Shown: in pieces, positions 10,585-19,185 of the stretch
Numbering within the stretch: position 1 is the stretch's first letter
How the letters are laid out: each line of letters opens with the position of its first letter
Source: Bifidobacterium thermophilum
GTDB taxonomy: Bacteria; Actinomycetota; Actinomycetes; Actinomycetales; Bifidobacteriaceae
Assembly: GCA_000741495.1 (NCBI GenBank)
Contig: JGZV01000002.1
Location: 62,001-126,000 of the forward strand
Direction of reading: 5' to 3'
DNA length: 64,000 nt
Notes under the pieces: generated by a model
What the model saw: only the letters and a program-made list of their open reading frames with translations
Databases searched by the model: none
Told to the model about the DNA's origin: nothing
Translations under genes and position numbers: made by a program

Positions 10585-10614
10585 TTGGGAATCTCTTCCA
10601 ACCTGTGGTAAGCT
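10585..10614 (+). promoter_or_regulatory. Probable promoter of the tRNA-Pro gene
   Basis: TTGGGA at 10585-10590 and TAAGCT at 10609-10614 are separated by 18 bases, a reasonable -35/-10 pair for the housekeeping sigma factor. They lie about 27 bases upstream of the tRNA. A short GC-rich hairpin (TCGGCGC/GCGCCGA, 10621-10639) lies between promoter and tRNA and may be a processing site. Confidence 0.45.
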
Positions 10615-10640
10615 AACTCTTCGGCGCGTATAGCGCCGAT

Positions 10641-10714
<74 letters not shown>

Positions 10715-10718
10715 CCGG

Positions 10719-10758
10719 AAAGCCGCGGAATCACAACGATTCCGCGGCTTTTGTTTTT
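10719..10758 (+). terminator. Rho-independent terminator after tRNA-Pro
   Basis: A perfect 14-bp stem AAAGCCGCGGAATC/GATTCCGCGGCTTT with a 5-base loop ACAAC, followed by TGTTTTT. It starts five bases after the tRNA. The run of A on the 5' side could make it work weakly in the other direction for the small gene at 10811-11009. Confidence 0.92.
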
Positions 10759-10810
10759 CCGGCGGGTAACAACCGGGTAACATGAACAGCACTTTGAACA
10801 GCAGAACGGG

Positions 10811-11009
10811 TTACATATCCACGTCCGAATTGCCTTGTGGCGTCTGGGTCTGCGGGGCCTGGGTCTGCGGCGCCCGGTAGGTCTGTCCCGGAGTCGAATA
10901 CGTGCGGCGCGGCGTGGGTGTGGCGGTCCGTTTCGGCGTGCTCTGCTGCCCGGTACGCTGCCGTGTGCGCTGCATGGTCGCAACCAAGCTCGGCGACTCT
11001 TCCCATCAT
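10811..11009 (-). CDS. Hypothetical small Pro/Gln/Thr-rich protein, probably frameshifted
   Basis: As read, an open frame starts at ATG 10975 (MQRTRQRTGQQ...) and ends at TAA 10811, giving 54 residues. It is basic at the start, then rich in Pro, Thr and Gln with a PQTQ repeat, and it has strongly GC-biased third codon positions, as expected for a real gene here. A good GGAGG ribosome-binding site (11017-11021) precedes tandem ATGs at 11004-11009 in a neighbouring frame. Removing one base of the CCC at 11002-11004 joins them to give about 65 residues starting MMEESPSLVATMQRTRQRT. It lies divergent from the uridylyltransferase gene. Function unknown. Confidence 0.4.
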
Positions 11010-11105
11010 CACCAATCCTCCACTCATGTTTCTGCGTAGATGATCATGAACTGCCCGCAGCGGGGGGTAGACTTGTCTGAAGTCATGGGAGAAAGGGTTT
11101 GCAGC

Positions 11106-12542
11106 ATGACGGTAACGGATCATTTCGAGCGCTGCGCACAGGTGATGCGCGACCACGGTATGAGCGACATGGCGGTGGCTCAGTTCGGGCATTTGTATGA
11201 CGTATGGGCCAATGGCAGTGAAGCCACATGGATTCGTGAAGCGGATGTCGAGCCGTTGCACGATGTACCAAGTTTCCATGATGTCTACGAGACCATCGAC
11301 CATGATCAGGCTGTTCATGCTTTTGCGAAGACCGCGTTCATCAAGCTGAACGGGGGGTTGGGGACATCGATGGGGCTGTCCTGCGCGAAATCATTGCTCC
11401 CGGTGCGTAGGCATAAGGCGCGGCAGATGCGTTTCATCGACATTATTCTGGGACAGGTGGTTACCGCGCGTGAGCGTCTGGGAGTCCCTCTGCCGCTGAC
11501 CTTGATGAATTCGTTCCGTACGTCTGCAGACACGCTGAAGGTGCTGGAATCGAATATGAGGTTCCGTCAGGACGACATCCCGGTGGAAATCCTCCAGCAC
11601 CAGGAACCGAAGATCGATATCGAGACGGGGGGAGCCGGTGGTATGGCCTGCATGCCCCGATTTGGCTTGGTGCCTCCGGGACATGGCGATTTGTATTCCA
11701 CCCTGTGGGAGTCAGGTCTGCTTGACATGTTGTGGAACAAGGGCATGCGTTACTTGTTCATCTCCAATTCGGATAATCTCGGTGCGAGGCCTTCGCGTAC
11801 CTTGGCTCAGTATTTTGAGAATACCGGAGCACCGTTCATGGCTGAGGTCGCTGTGCGTACGGAAGCCGATCGCAAGGGCGGCCACGTGGTGCGCGATCGC
11901 AAGACGGGGCGTCTGATGCTGCGTGAGATGAGTCAGGTCCATCCCGATGACCGCCTGGATGCGCAGAATATCCGCCGTCATCCGTATTTCAACACGAATA
12001 GTATTTGGATTCGGATTGACGCGTTGCGTGATTTGCTTGAGCGCCATCATGGTGTGCTGCCGCTTCCGGTGATCGTGAATAACAAGACCGTCGACCCCAC
12101 TGATGCTTCCAGCAAGAAGGTTGTCCAGCTTGAGACCGCCATGGGTGCGGCGATTTCGCTGTTCGACGATGCTATCTGCGTGCAGGTGGACCGTATGAGG
12201 TTCCTTCCGGTGAAAACCACCAATGATCTGTTCATCATGCGGTCGGATCGTTTCCATCTTACGGACGCTTTTGAGATGGAGGATGGCAACTACATATTCC
12301 CCAATGTCGAGCTGGATTCACGATTCTATAAGAATATCGATGATTTCAATGAGCGTTTCCCCTATAATGTGCCGTCGCTGGCTGCGGCGAATTCCGTGCG
12401 CATCGAGGGCGACTGGACATTCGGTCAGAATGTTGCATTCTATGGCAATGCCGTGCTGCAGGATCAAGGCCGACCCAGCTATGTGCCTAACGGTGAGTTT
12501 GTCGGACCACAAGGGATTGAGCCGGACGAATGGATGTTCTGA
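11106..12542 (+). CDS. UTP-glucose-1-phosphate uridylyltransferase (UGP2-type)
   Basis: Makes UDP-glucose from UTP and glucose-1-phosphate. It belongs to the eukaryote-like UDPGP family that bifidobacteria use, where it feeds the Leloir and lacto-N-biose/galactose routes. The 478-residue protein shows the nucleotide-binding motif KLNGGLGTSMG near residue 80, then TGGAGGMACMPRFG and FISNSDNLGA. I chose ATG 11106, after GGGAGAAAGGG, because it gives the family N-terminus; two earlier in-frame ATGs (11040 and 11085) are less likely. Two six-G runs lie in this gene (11352-11357 and 11627-11632) and both are in frame. Confidence 0.9.
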   Translation: MTVTDHFERCAQVMRDHGMSDMAVAQFGHLYDVWANGSEATWIREADVEPLHDVPSFHDVYETIDHDQAVHAFAKTAFIKLNGGLGTSMGLSCAKSLLPVRRHKARQMRFIDIILGQVVTARERLGVPLPLTLMNSFRTSADTLKVLESNMRFRQDDIPVEILQHQEPKIDIETGGAGGMACMPRFGLVPPGHGDLYSTLWESGLLDMLWNKGMRYLFISNSDNLGARPSRTLAQYFENTGAPFMAEVAVRTEADRKGGHVVRDRKTGRLMLREMSQVHPDDRLDAQNIRRHPYFNTNSIWIRIDALRDLLERHHGVLPLPVIVNNKTVDPTDASSKKVVQLETAMGAAISLFDDAICVQVDRMRFLPVKTTNDLFIMRSDRFHLTDAFEMEDGNYIFPNVELDSRFYKNIDDFNERFPYNVPSLAAANSVRIEGDWTFGQNVAFYGNAVLQDQGRPSYVPNGEFVGPQGIEPDEWMF

Positions 12543-12617
12543 ATGGTCTGGGGAAGAAAAATATCTTTTTTCGAGAAACAACGACCAAGGACATAAAAAC
12601 CCTCTAATATAGAAGAA

Positions 12618-12633
12618 GGTGCCGTAAGGCACC
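12618..12633. other. Small hairpin upstream of the PafBC-like gene
   Basis: The gap from 12543 to 12667 is AT-rich, with a possible -10 TAATAT at 12605-12610. It contains GGTGCC-GTAA-GGCACC, a 6-bp stem with a tetraloop-like spacer, 35 nt before the start codon. It has no T-tract, so it is more likely a 5' UTR structure than a terminator. Confidence 0.3.
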
Positions 12634-12667
12634 GATACTTGTACACAGTAACGATACGTGAGGACTA

Positions 12668-14590
12668 ATGACAGAAGGTAGCAACGGGAGACGGCGTTTT
12701 TCCGACAAATGGGGCAAGCATGAACTTGATGTCTTGGCCGTGTTGTCTTCAGCTTTCCCCCAATGGCTTACTTCGCGTCAAATTGCGCAGCGAGTCAAGG
12801 CATACGCCGATTCTTACGGTGAACTAGCTGATCAGGCGGCGAAAGCCGCCTTCGCGAAACAGTTCCAGCGCGATCGTGCGAAGCTCGCCGCTATGGGCAT
12901 CGCGATTGAATCCCGTCAGCCGGAGTATTCGTCGAAGTCCGAGGGACAGGATTTCGCTTCATATCGCCTCCAGCTTGGCGATGAGCCACGCGTCCGTCTT
13001 CATTTCGAGCCTGAGGATTTGCCGGTTCTCGCCGCGGCCAACTATCTGGCCCGCTCGATGTCGATTTCGTCGAACGCCGCCCATCAGCAGGTGCAACATA
13101 CCTCGCGTACCGCCCCTCGCGTACCACAAACACCGGTACCGGGTCTCGGACTGGATTCAATCGCTCCTGGACTTGGCACGCAGACTCTGCCGGAATCCTT
13201 GATGAAAGTGATCGACTCCAGGCGTTTCGCCGCAACAGTTGATGTCGATGGTGAGCGTATCAATGTCGCATACACTGATTCTGATGATCTGGCTATGTAT
13301 GTGTTGGAACATCCGGGCGCATACATTGTCAGCCCGCAGGAGGCGGTTGATGCGTTCAACCGTCGGCTTACCGCCGCCGCGCGTTTCGAGTTGGCGGATT
13401 CTACGCAGAGTTCGGAAAGCTCTGAAGTCAATGCGCCCGCCATCAGCCGTCAAGTGCATGAGCCCGGCGACCCGGAAAGCATTAAGGCGAGGCAGAAAAA
13501 GGCCGGGCCGTCTTTCCAGACGGGCAGTGAAGTCGATCGTCGTTTACGTCTGATGCTGTTCCTGTCCGCTCACCTTGGCGAGGAATTTTCTCTGGCGGAG
13601 CTTGCGGAACGGTTCATCGGCAAACCTAAGTCCGAGGATGAGTTGAATAAGTATGTCAATATCATCCACAAAGATATCAACACGCTGACTACGGTATCCG
13701 ATGATGGAGAGATGGCTGGCAGCCAGTTCTTCGATATTGATTGGCCGTTGCTTGATAGCGAGGGCATCGTGTCGGCAACCAATTCCCTCGGGCTTGAGCG
13801 TCTCGCTGGTATTTCGCAGCAGTATTTGAGTATGCTGACCGCCTCGGTCAGCTATCTTGCGCACTCTTCGCTGTTGCCTGACCAGCAGCGTGACCAGGCG
13901 CAATCCTTGTATACGCGTCTTCGTCAGCATGTCAAGCCGGGGCAGACACCATGGTTGAGTCTGACCGGATATGAGCTTGAGCCGCGGGCGTTCTCGGTCG
14001 TCAAGCGCGCGATTGCCACTGACTCGCTGTTGGATATGGAATATACCGATGGCGCTGGTAGGACTCGTCGCAAGCTGGTGGCTCCGGCGAAGATTTTCGT
14101 TGATGAGGGTGTCTATTATGCGGCAGTGTGGACGGACGTCGCAGCTGCAGCGCCCAAGGACAAGCAAGAGTTTGTTCAGCGTGATACCACGATCAACAAG
14201 GCGAATGGTTTGCCAAGGGTCTGGCAGGTGCTTCGTCTTGCACGCATCGAGAAGGCCGATCTTGTTGAGCCGGTTCATAAACTCGATATTCCAGATGTGC
14301 CGGTGAGCGAATTGCGTAAATGGAGTTTTGACAACGGTACGCAGACGGTATTCATCACTGATCAGCCCGACCTGCCTTTTACCAAGCGATTGCCGGGTGC
14401 GACCGTCGAACCGTGCGGTAACGGACAGAAGGTTCGTCTTATCGTATCCTCTGATTCATGGTTTGTGGCGTTCTGTATCGCGCATGCCCGTCATATTGCG
14501 GCGGTTGCTCCGGAAACGCTTCGCTCGATGATCAAAGCGCGTGCCGAACGTGAGTTGAGTCTCGACCAGCGGGAAGACGATACCAACTGA
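12668..14590 (+). CDS. WYL-domain transcriptional regulator, PafB/PafC-like fusion
   Basis: A 640-residue protein with two copies of an HTH-plus-effector layout. An N-terminal winged HTH (about residues 15-75) is followed by a degenerate first effector segment. A second HTH (about 293-360, LMLFLSAHLGEEFSLAELAE) leads to a WYL domain (about 450-510, with VYYAAVWTDV) and a C-terminal WCX-like tail. PafBC in mycobacteria is a two-gene DNA-damage regulator that senses single-stranded DNA through WYL; this looks like both halves in one chain. The gene position before a small membrane protein and a HelY helicase matches the actinobacterial pafB-pafC-tatA-tatC-helY order. Its targets cannot be seen. 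Confidence 0.8.
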   Translation: MTEGSNGRRRFSDKWGKHELDVLAVLSSAFPQWLTSRQIAQRVKAYADSYGELADQAAKAAFAKQFQRDRAKLAAMGIAIESRQPEYSSKSEGQDFASYRLQLGDEPRVRLHFEPEDLPVLAAANYLARSMSISSNAAHQQVQHTSRTAPRVPQTPVPGLGLDSIAPGLGTQTLPESLMKVIDSRRFAATVDVDGERINVAYTDSDDLAMYVLEHPGAYIVSPQEAVDAFNRRLTAAARFELADSTQSSESSEVNAPAISRQVHEPGDPESIKARQKKAGPSFQTGSEVDRRLRLMLFLSAHLGEEFSLAELAERFIGKPKSEDELNKYVNIIHKDINTLTTVSDDGEMAGSQFFDIDWPLLDSEGIVSATNSLGLERLAGISQQYLSMLTASVSYLAHSSLLPDQQRDQAQSLYTRLRQHVKPGQTPWLSLTGYELEPRAFSVVKRAIATDSLLDMEYTDGAGRTRRKLVAPAKIFVDEGVYYAAVWTDVAAAAPKDKQEFVQRDTTINKANGLPRVWQVLRLARIEKADLVEPVHKLDIPDVPVSELRKWSFDNGTQTVFITDQPDLPFTKRLPGATVEPCGNGQKVRLIVSSDSWFVAFCIAHARHIAAVAPETLRSMIKARAERELSLDQREDDTN

Positions 14591-14632
14591 TACGATAAAT
14601 ATCTGTTTATCATCGAGTCGATAGGAGGCCCC

Positions 14633-14950
14633 ATGCACTGGTGGATTGTTTGGGTGGTGCTTGTTATCGCGATGATCGCAACGATATGTGTCGGCGCAGC
14701 CTATGCTATTCGTCGAGGTTTGGCGGCTCTGCATCGTATCGCCGCTCTCGGTGATGCCGTCAATGAGCGGATGGAGGCCATGCAGGAACCTGTCCAGGAA
14801 TCCCAGCGGGAGCCGGTGTCGTTCACGCAACCTCTTCACCAGGCCGCCAAGCGTTATAGTGATGCGTACGCCAAGGTAATCGCGAGACAGGACCACAAGC
14901 GGGAACAGCATGAGGCGGTTTGGCGGCTGTGGCGTACGTTCAATGAATAA
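14633..14950 (+). CDS. Hypothetical small membrane protein between pafBC-like and helY
   Basis: A 105-residue protein with one N-terminal transmembrane helix (about residues 3-25) followed by a charged, probably helical cytoplasmic part rich in Glu, Gln, Arg and Lys. A good AGGAGG site is at 14623-14628. It occupies the place that tatA holds in other actinobacteria, but it lacks the TatA FG hinge motif, so I do not call it TatA. It may be an unrelated membrane anchor or a coiled-coil protein. Function unknown. Confidence 0.65.
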   Translation: MHWWIVWVVLVIAMIATICVGAAYAIRRGLAALHRIAALGDAVNERMEAMQEPVQESQREPVSFTQPLHQAAKRYSDAYAKVIARQDHKREQHEAVWRLWRTFNE

Positions 14951-14984
14951 TGTGATACTCGGAAAAATTGGGGGAGTGGGGACC

Positions 14985-17576
14985 ATGACGCGACATAGGC
15001 ACCATGCCCATGCGAAGGACTGGACGGCACGGGAGTCTCATGCGCCGTCAGAGGATTCCCCTGCGGCAAGATATCAGCGTTTTCGTGCTCGTCAGCGATT
15101 GAACGATACGGCGCTAGCGAAGTTTGCGGCGACATTGCCTTTCAGCCTTGATGGTTTCCAGCGCGATGCGTGCGAGGCGCTTGAACAAGGCAATAACGTT
15201 CTTGTCGCGGCTCCTACCGGTGCAGGAAAGACCGTAGTGGCGGATTTCGCGATGTTCCTTGCACATGAATATCAGGTCAAGGCATTCTATACCACGCCGA
15301 TCAAAGCGCTCAGCAATCAGAAGTACCATGATCTCTCCGCCATCTATGGCGCGGATCATGTGGGCCTGCTGACCGGTGACACATCAATCAACCCGGAAGC
15401 GGACATCGTGGTGATGACCACGGAAGTGTTGCGCAATATGCTGTATGAGCATTCCACATCGCTGATTGAACTTCGTTACGTCATTCTTGATGAAGTGCAT
15501 TATCTCGCCGATCGTTTTCGTGGTCCGGTGTGGGAGGAAGTCATCATCCATCTTCCCAAATCGGTGCGCATCATCGGCTTGTCGGCGACCGTGTCGAATG
15601 TCGAGGATTTTTCGCAGTGGATCGCTTCGGTTCGAGGTAAGACGAAACTGGTGGTTTCCGAACACCGTCCGGTACCGCTCGAACAGCATGTGATGATTCA
15701 GACGAACGCGTATACCGAACCGGAAATCATCGATTTGTATCGCCGGAACGCCAAGGATGAGGTCACTACAACCCTCAACCCGTATCTGATACGGCGTATC
15801 GACCAGCTTGAGCATCAGGCCCTCCGCAAGCGGCCGGCTCACAAAGCGCATGGCAGACATTGGGGACGCGGAAAGACCGCCGCAGGCGGGGATGAGCGGT
15901 ATACTCCGCGTCGACCTGATGTCATCGACGAATTGAATTTCATGGGGATGCTGCCTGGTATCTACTTCATTTTCTCCCGCAACGGCTGCGATCAAGCTGT
16001 CGAACAATGCATTAATGCCGGACTTGAACTGACCAGTGATGAAGAGGCGATGCGTATCCATGAGATTGTCGATGACATGGTTGAGGGACAGCTCAGCAAA
16101 GATGATTTGAAGGCTCTGCATTTCTCTCAATTCCGCTTCGCACTCGAGGAAGGTTTCGCTTCACACCATGCGGGCATGATCGCCTTGTTCAGACAAATCG
16201 TTGAACGTCTGTTCGAAGAAGGTCTGATCAAGGTTGTGTTCGCCACGGAAACATTGGCTCTCGGCATCAATATGCCGGCGCGTAGCGTTATCGTCGAAAA
16301 GCTCGAGAAGTATGACGGGACCGGGCACGTTACACTTACGCCGGGGGAGTTCACCCAGCTCACCGGCCGTGCGGGCAGGCGGGGCATTGACACCATCGGC
16401 CACGCTGTCATCGTCGATCATCGCGGATTTGTTCCGGCGACGGCCGCCGCTCTGTCCAGCAAACGCGTATACCCGTTGCATTCCAGCTTCAAACCCACGT
16501 TTAATATGGCTGTCAATCTGCTGTATACGAGTAGTTATCAGACTGCACGAGTGACGTTGGACCGCTCGTTTGCCCAGTGGGAGGCGAACGAGTCCGCATG
16601 GCAGCTCGAAGCGCAGATCGATTCACTCCATCACGCGCTTGACGGATATGAACGCGCCTTCGTATGTGATCGAGGTGATTTCACCCAATTCATGACGCTG
16701 CGTATGCGGCTGAGTGATTTGCAGAAGAATGGCAGACGTGTGTTGAAACATCGGATGTTTCCGTCGCAAACCGCACGGCGAGAGGCATTCCAGTCGCTTG
16801 ACCAGCAAATCGCCCGGCTGAAGTGGGACGAGCAGCATCATCCATGCCGGTCATGCCCTGACCTTCAGGAGCATCTGCGGTGGGGGCATCGGTGGATGAG
16901 GGAGAAGCGTGAGCTGGATCGTGTGCAGGAACGCTACGATTCGCGTACCGGATCAGTCGCCCGTCAGTTTGACCATATCTGCGATATTCTCACCGAGTTG
17001 GGTTACTTGGAACGGTATGACGATGGTGATGCTGCATCTCTTGTGCTCACATCCGGCGGACGTTTGCTCAGACGGTTGTACAGTGAACAGGATCTTGTGC
17101 TCGCCGAGGCGATCAGATCCGGACTGTTGGACACACTGACCCCGCAGCAGCTCGCCGCAGCATTGTCCGGCTTGGTGTATGAAGCGCGACACGGTGAGAG
17201 CGGTGAACCACGCCGGTATCCAGGAGGTTCAACCGGACCTGTTGCCCATGTCTGCTCACAGTTACGGGCGATGAGTGCGCGCATCAACACCATGCGCGAA
17301 GATTGCGGGCTTGAGCGTCTGCCCGATATTGATTTCGGCATCGTCGATATTGTGTATCGATGGGCGGAAGATGAGCCGTTGGCACAAGTGTTGCAAGACA
17401 CCGATTTGACCGGTGGGGATTTTGTGCGCAACATGAAGCGCCTGGCGGATATGCTTCAACAAGTTGCGGCCGCGTTGCCGAATGTTCCCGAATTCGATGG
17501 GCCGCTCGCACAGAAGGCCCATGATGCTTATATCATGATCAATCGTGGTGTCGTCGCGTACAGTGGTGTCGACTGA
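14985..17576 (+). CDS. helY: DEAD/DEAH-box RNA helicase, HelY/Ski2-like
   Basis: An 863-residue superfamily 2 helicase. Motif I is APTGAGKT at 76-83, motif II is DEVH (LDEVHYLADRFRG, about 168-180), then SATVSN, and the C-terminal RecA domain has LALGINMPAR and QLTGRAGRRG. The final 350 residues resemble the arch/DSHCT region of Ski2/Mtr4 helicases, which suggests RNA unwinding during processing or decay. I chose ATG 14985, preceded by GGGGAGTGGGG; ATG 14946 would overlap the upstream gene. Family-level call is firm, RNA substrate unknown. Confidence 0.85.
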   Translation: MTRHRHHAHAKDWTARESHAPSEDSPAARYQRFRARQRLNDTALAKFAATLPFSLDGFQRDACEALEQGNNVLVAAPTGAGKTVVADFAMFLAHEYQVKAFYTTPIKALSNQKYHDLSAIYGADHVGLLTGDTSINPEADIVVMTTEVLRNMLYEHSTSLIELRYVILDEVHYLADRFRGPVWEEVIIHLPKSVRIIGLSATVSNVEDFSQWIASVRGKTKLVVSEHRPVPLEQHVMIQTNAYTEPEIIDLYRRNAKDEVTTTLNPYLIRRIDQLEHQALRKRPAHKAHGRHWGRGKTAAGGDERYTPRRPDVIDELNFMGMLPGIYFIFSRNGCDQAVEQCINAGLELTSDEEAMRIHEIVDDMVEGQLSKDDLKALHFSQFRFALEEGFASHHAGMIALFRQIVERLFEEGLIKVVFATETLALGINMPARSVIVEKLEKYDGTGHVTLTPGEFTQLTGRAGRRGIDTIGHAVIVDHRGFVPATAAALSSKRVYPLHSSFKPTFNMAVNLLYTSSYQTARVTLDRSFAQWEANESAWQLEAQIDSLHHALDGYERAFVCDRGDFTQFMTLRMRLSDLQKNGRRVLKHRMFPSQTARREAFQSLDQQIARLKWDEQHHPCRSCPDLQEHLRWGHRWMREKRELDRVQERYDSRTGSVARQFDHICDILTELGYLERYDDGDAASLVLTSGGRLLRRLYSEQDLVLAEAIRSGLLDTLTPQQLAAALSGLVYEARHGESGEPRRYPGGSTGPVAHVCSQLRAMSARINTMREDCGLERLPDIDFGIVDIVYRWAEDEPLAQVLQDTDLTGGDFVRNMKRLADMLQQVAAALPNVPEFDGPLAQKAHDAYIMINRGVVAYSGVD

Positions 17577-17595
17577 TTCGACGGCCGCTGAATAC

Positions 17596-17622
17596 GGGAA
17601 TACCGTACAAGTCCGAACTGTT
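17596..17622 (+). promoter_or_regulatory. Sigma-R-like promoter (GGGAAT-N18-GTT) upstream of rbpA
   Basis: GGGAAT at 17596-17601, exactly 18 bases, then GTT at 17620-17622. This fits the streptomycete sigma-R / mycobacterial SigH disulfide-stress promoter consensus, and rbpA is an established sigma-R target in Streptomyces. The promoter lies about 47 bases upstream of the rbpA start codon. The match is by eye to a short consensus, so chance is possible; the position in front of a known regulon member raises the odds. Confidence 0.5.
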
Positions 17623-17668
17623 GGGTACGGTTGATAGGTATTGGTTACCCAAGGAGGAATAAGACAAC

Positions 17669-18016
17669 ATGGCAGAACGCAGCTTGCGTGGCATGAGCAT
17701 CGGAGCGAAGTCGCTCGAATCCGACGATAATGTGGATTTCGCCGCGCGATCCGATGTCGCGTATGTATGTCCGAATGGCCATCGTACGATTATTCCTTTT
17801 GCTGAAGGTGCTGAACCCCCGAAAGAGTGGGAATGCCGTTGCGGACAAATTGCGCATCGTGAAGGCGACTCAGACGATGATGCGGACGAAATCAATAAGC
17901 CGACACGAACCCACTGGGATATGCTGATGGAACGCCGCACAGAAGACGAGTTGAAAGAACTGCTTGAAAAGCGTTTGCAAATGCATCGTGACGGTTGGAT
18001 CCCCGATTATGAGTGA
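17669..18016 (+). CDS. rbpA: RNA polymerase-binding protein RbpA
   Basis: An actinobacterial transcription activator that binds RNA polymerase and the principal sigma factor and stabilises the open complex. It has 115 residues, normal for the family. The core domain carries the YVCPNGHRT and WECRCG cysteine pairs (residues about 31-61). The C-terminal sigma-interaction helix is THWDMLMERRTEDELKELLE (about 87-106). An AAGGAGG site lies 11 nt before the ATG. It is monocistronic, with a strong terminator 20 nt after the stop, and is preceded by a sigma-R-like promoter. Confidence 0.95.
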   Translation: MAERSLRGMSIGAKSLESDDNVDFAARSDVAYVCPNGHRTIIPFAEGAEPPKEWECRCGQIAHREGDSDDDADEINKPTRTHWDMLMERRTEDELKELLEKRLQMHRDGWIPDYE

Positions 18017-18035
18017 GCGAATGATGCAGTAAGCG

Positions 18036-18071
18036 ATGCCGTGTACGGATTGTCCCGTACACGGCATTTTT
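18036..18071 (+). terminator. Rho-independent terminator of rbpA
   Basis: Perfect 13-bp stem ATGCCGTGTACGG/CCGTACACGGCAT with the loop ATTGTC, followed by TTTT. It starts 20 bases after the rbpA stop. Confidence 0.92.
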
Positions 18072-18178
18072 CATGTTCGGTCATGATGACGGGGCATAAT
18101 GAATTGGGGGAGAGGGACGCAATACGCGTTCTGCTCCATGCGTATCACAGCTACCGGAACATTCACAGAGAGGACCGC

Positions 18179-18904
18179 ATGACCGTATCACAACCAAGAA
18201 ACGTCGTCCTGCTTGATTTGGATGGGACGTTGACCAAATCTGACCCGGGTATCATCGCTTGTGTGATTAAGGCGTTCCAAGAGCTTGGACGTCCTGTTCC
18301 GGATGATGCCGAACTTCACCGGTTTATCGGGCCGGCGATTATCGAGTCTATGCAACGCAATCATATTCCAGATGATCAGTTGGAACGGGCGGTTGCAATC
18401 TATCGCGAGTATTACACCAACAAAGCTGTGTTCGATGATCCGAATGAGCCGGGCAACAAGGTTCCCGGGCGGCTCTATAACACGGTGTATCCAGGCATCC
18501 CGGAACAGCTGCGGCGGCTTCGTGCGCAAGGATATGTGTTGGCGATCGCCACATGCAAACCGGAATATCAGGCTAAGCCCATTTGCCAGCATTTTGGATT
18601 GGACGATCTGGTCGATGATATCTACGGGGCCAGTGAAGATAATTCGCGTCTTGATAAGGATCAAGTCATTCGGTACGGATTCGAAAAGATGGGATTCGAT
18701 ACCGCCCGTGGAGACCGTGCGCTGATGGTCGGCGATCGCTGGACCGACGTTGAAGGCGCCAAGGCGTGCGGCCTGGCATGTCTTGGATGCGGATGGGGTT
18801 ATGCCGAGCCCGGAGAACTTGCTGAACATGGTGCGTATCGAATCATTGACGCTGTGGATCAGCTGTGTGACGCCGTGGATGATTTCTTCACGCCTGCGCG
18901 GTGA
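18179..18904 (+). CDS. HAD-superfamily phosphatase, phosphoglycolate phosphatase-like
   Basis: A 241-residue HAD subfamily IA hydrolase. The nucleophile motif is LLDLDGTLTKSD (residues about 11-22), motif II lies near AIATCKPEY, and the acidic motif IV is VGDRWTDVEGA (about 182-192). A helical cap lies between motifs I and II. It resembles Gph/PpaX proteins that hydrolyse phosphoglycolate or nucleotides, but the substrate cannot be fixed by sequence. The start at ATG 18179 follows GAGAGGA; the frame is open upstream through the rbpA terminator, which makes an earlier start unlikely. Confidence 0.82.
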   Translation: MTVSQPRNVVLLDLDGTLTKSDPGIIACVIKAFQELGRPVPDDAELHRFIGPAIIESMQRNHIPDDQLERAVAIYREYYTNKAVFDDPNEPGNKVPGRLYNTVYPGIPEQLRRLRAQGYVLAIATCKPEYQAKPICQHFGLDDLVDDIYGASEDNSRLDKDQVIRYGFEKMGFDTARGDRALMVGDRWTDVEGAKACGLACLGCGWGYAEPGELAEHGAYRIIDAVDQLCDAVDDFFTPAR

Positions 18905-19123
18905 TTGTTCGCGGCTATGACGAGTTGTGTACTTCGATGTCCGAGCGTTTTCGCTGACGTGGCAGATGAACAGGCCAGCCGGGAACGTGCGGACATCGCG
19001 TATGTATGGCTGCTTCGAAGCAGCGTAAAAGCACCGGCAACGAGCCATGACTGTGCTTGCAGTAAAATCCGATAATGTACGTTATGTCAGAATGACGATT
19101 CGGCACCGCCCCTACCACAGTGG

Positions 19124-19160
19124 CTATGCCGGCCGTGACATATAGCGTTGGCCGGCATAG
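19124..19160. terminator. Hairpin between convergent genes
   Basis: CTATGCCGGCC (19124-19134) pairs perfectly with GGCCGGCATAG (19150-19160) around a 15-base loop. It sits between the HAD gene (+) and a membrane-protein gene (-), where a bidirectional terminator is expected, but it has no clear T-tract on either side. The remaining bases of the 18905-19185 gap show nothing else. Confidence 0.55.
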
Positions 19161-19185
19161 CGTGCACGGTGATGCGAGAATCCGC

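Noticed and set aside
14633..14950. TatA, from its position before helY
   Set aside because: The FG hinge and amphipathic helix of TatA are missing and tatC is absent, so position alone is not enough.
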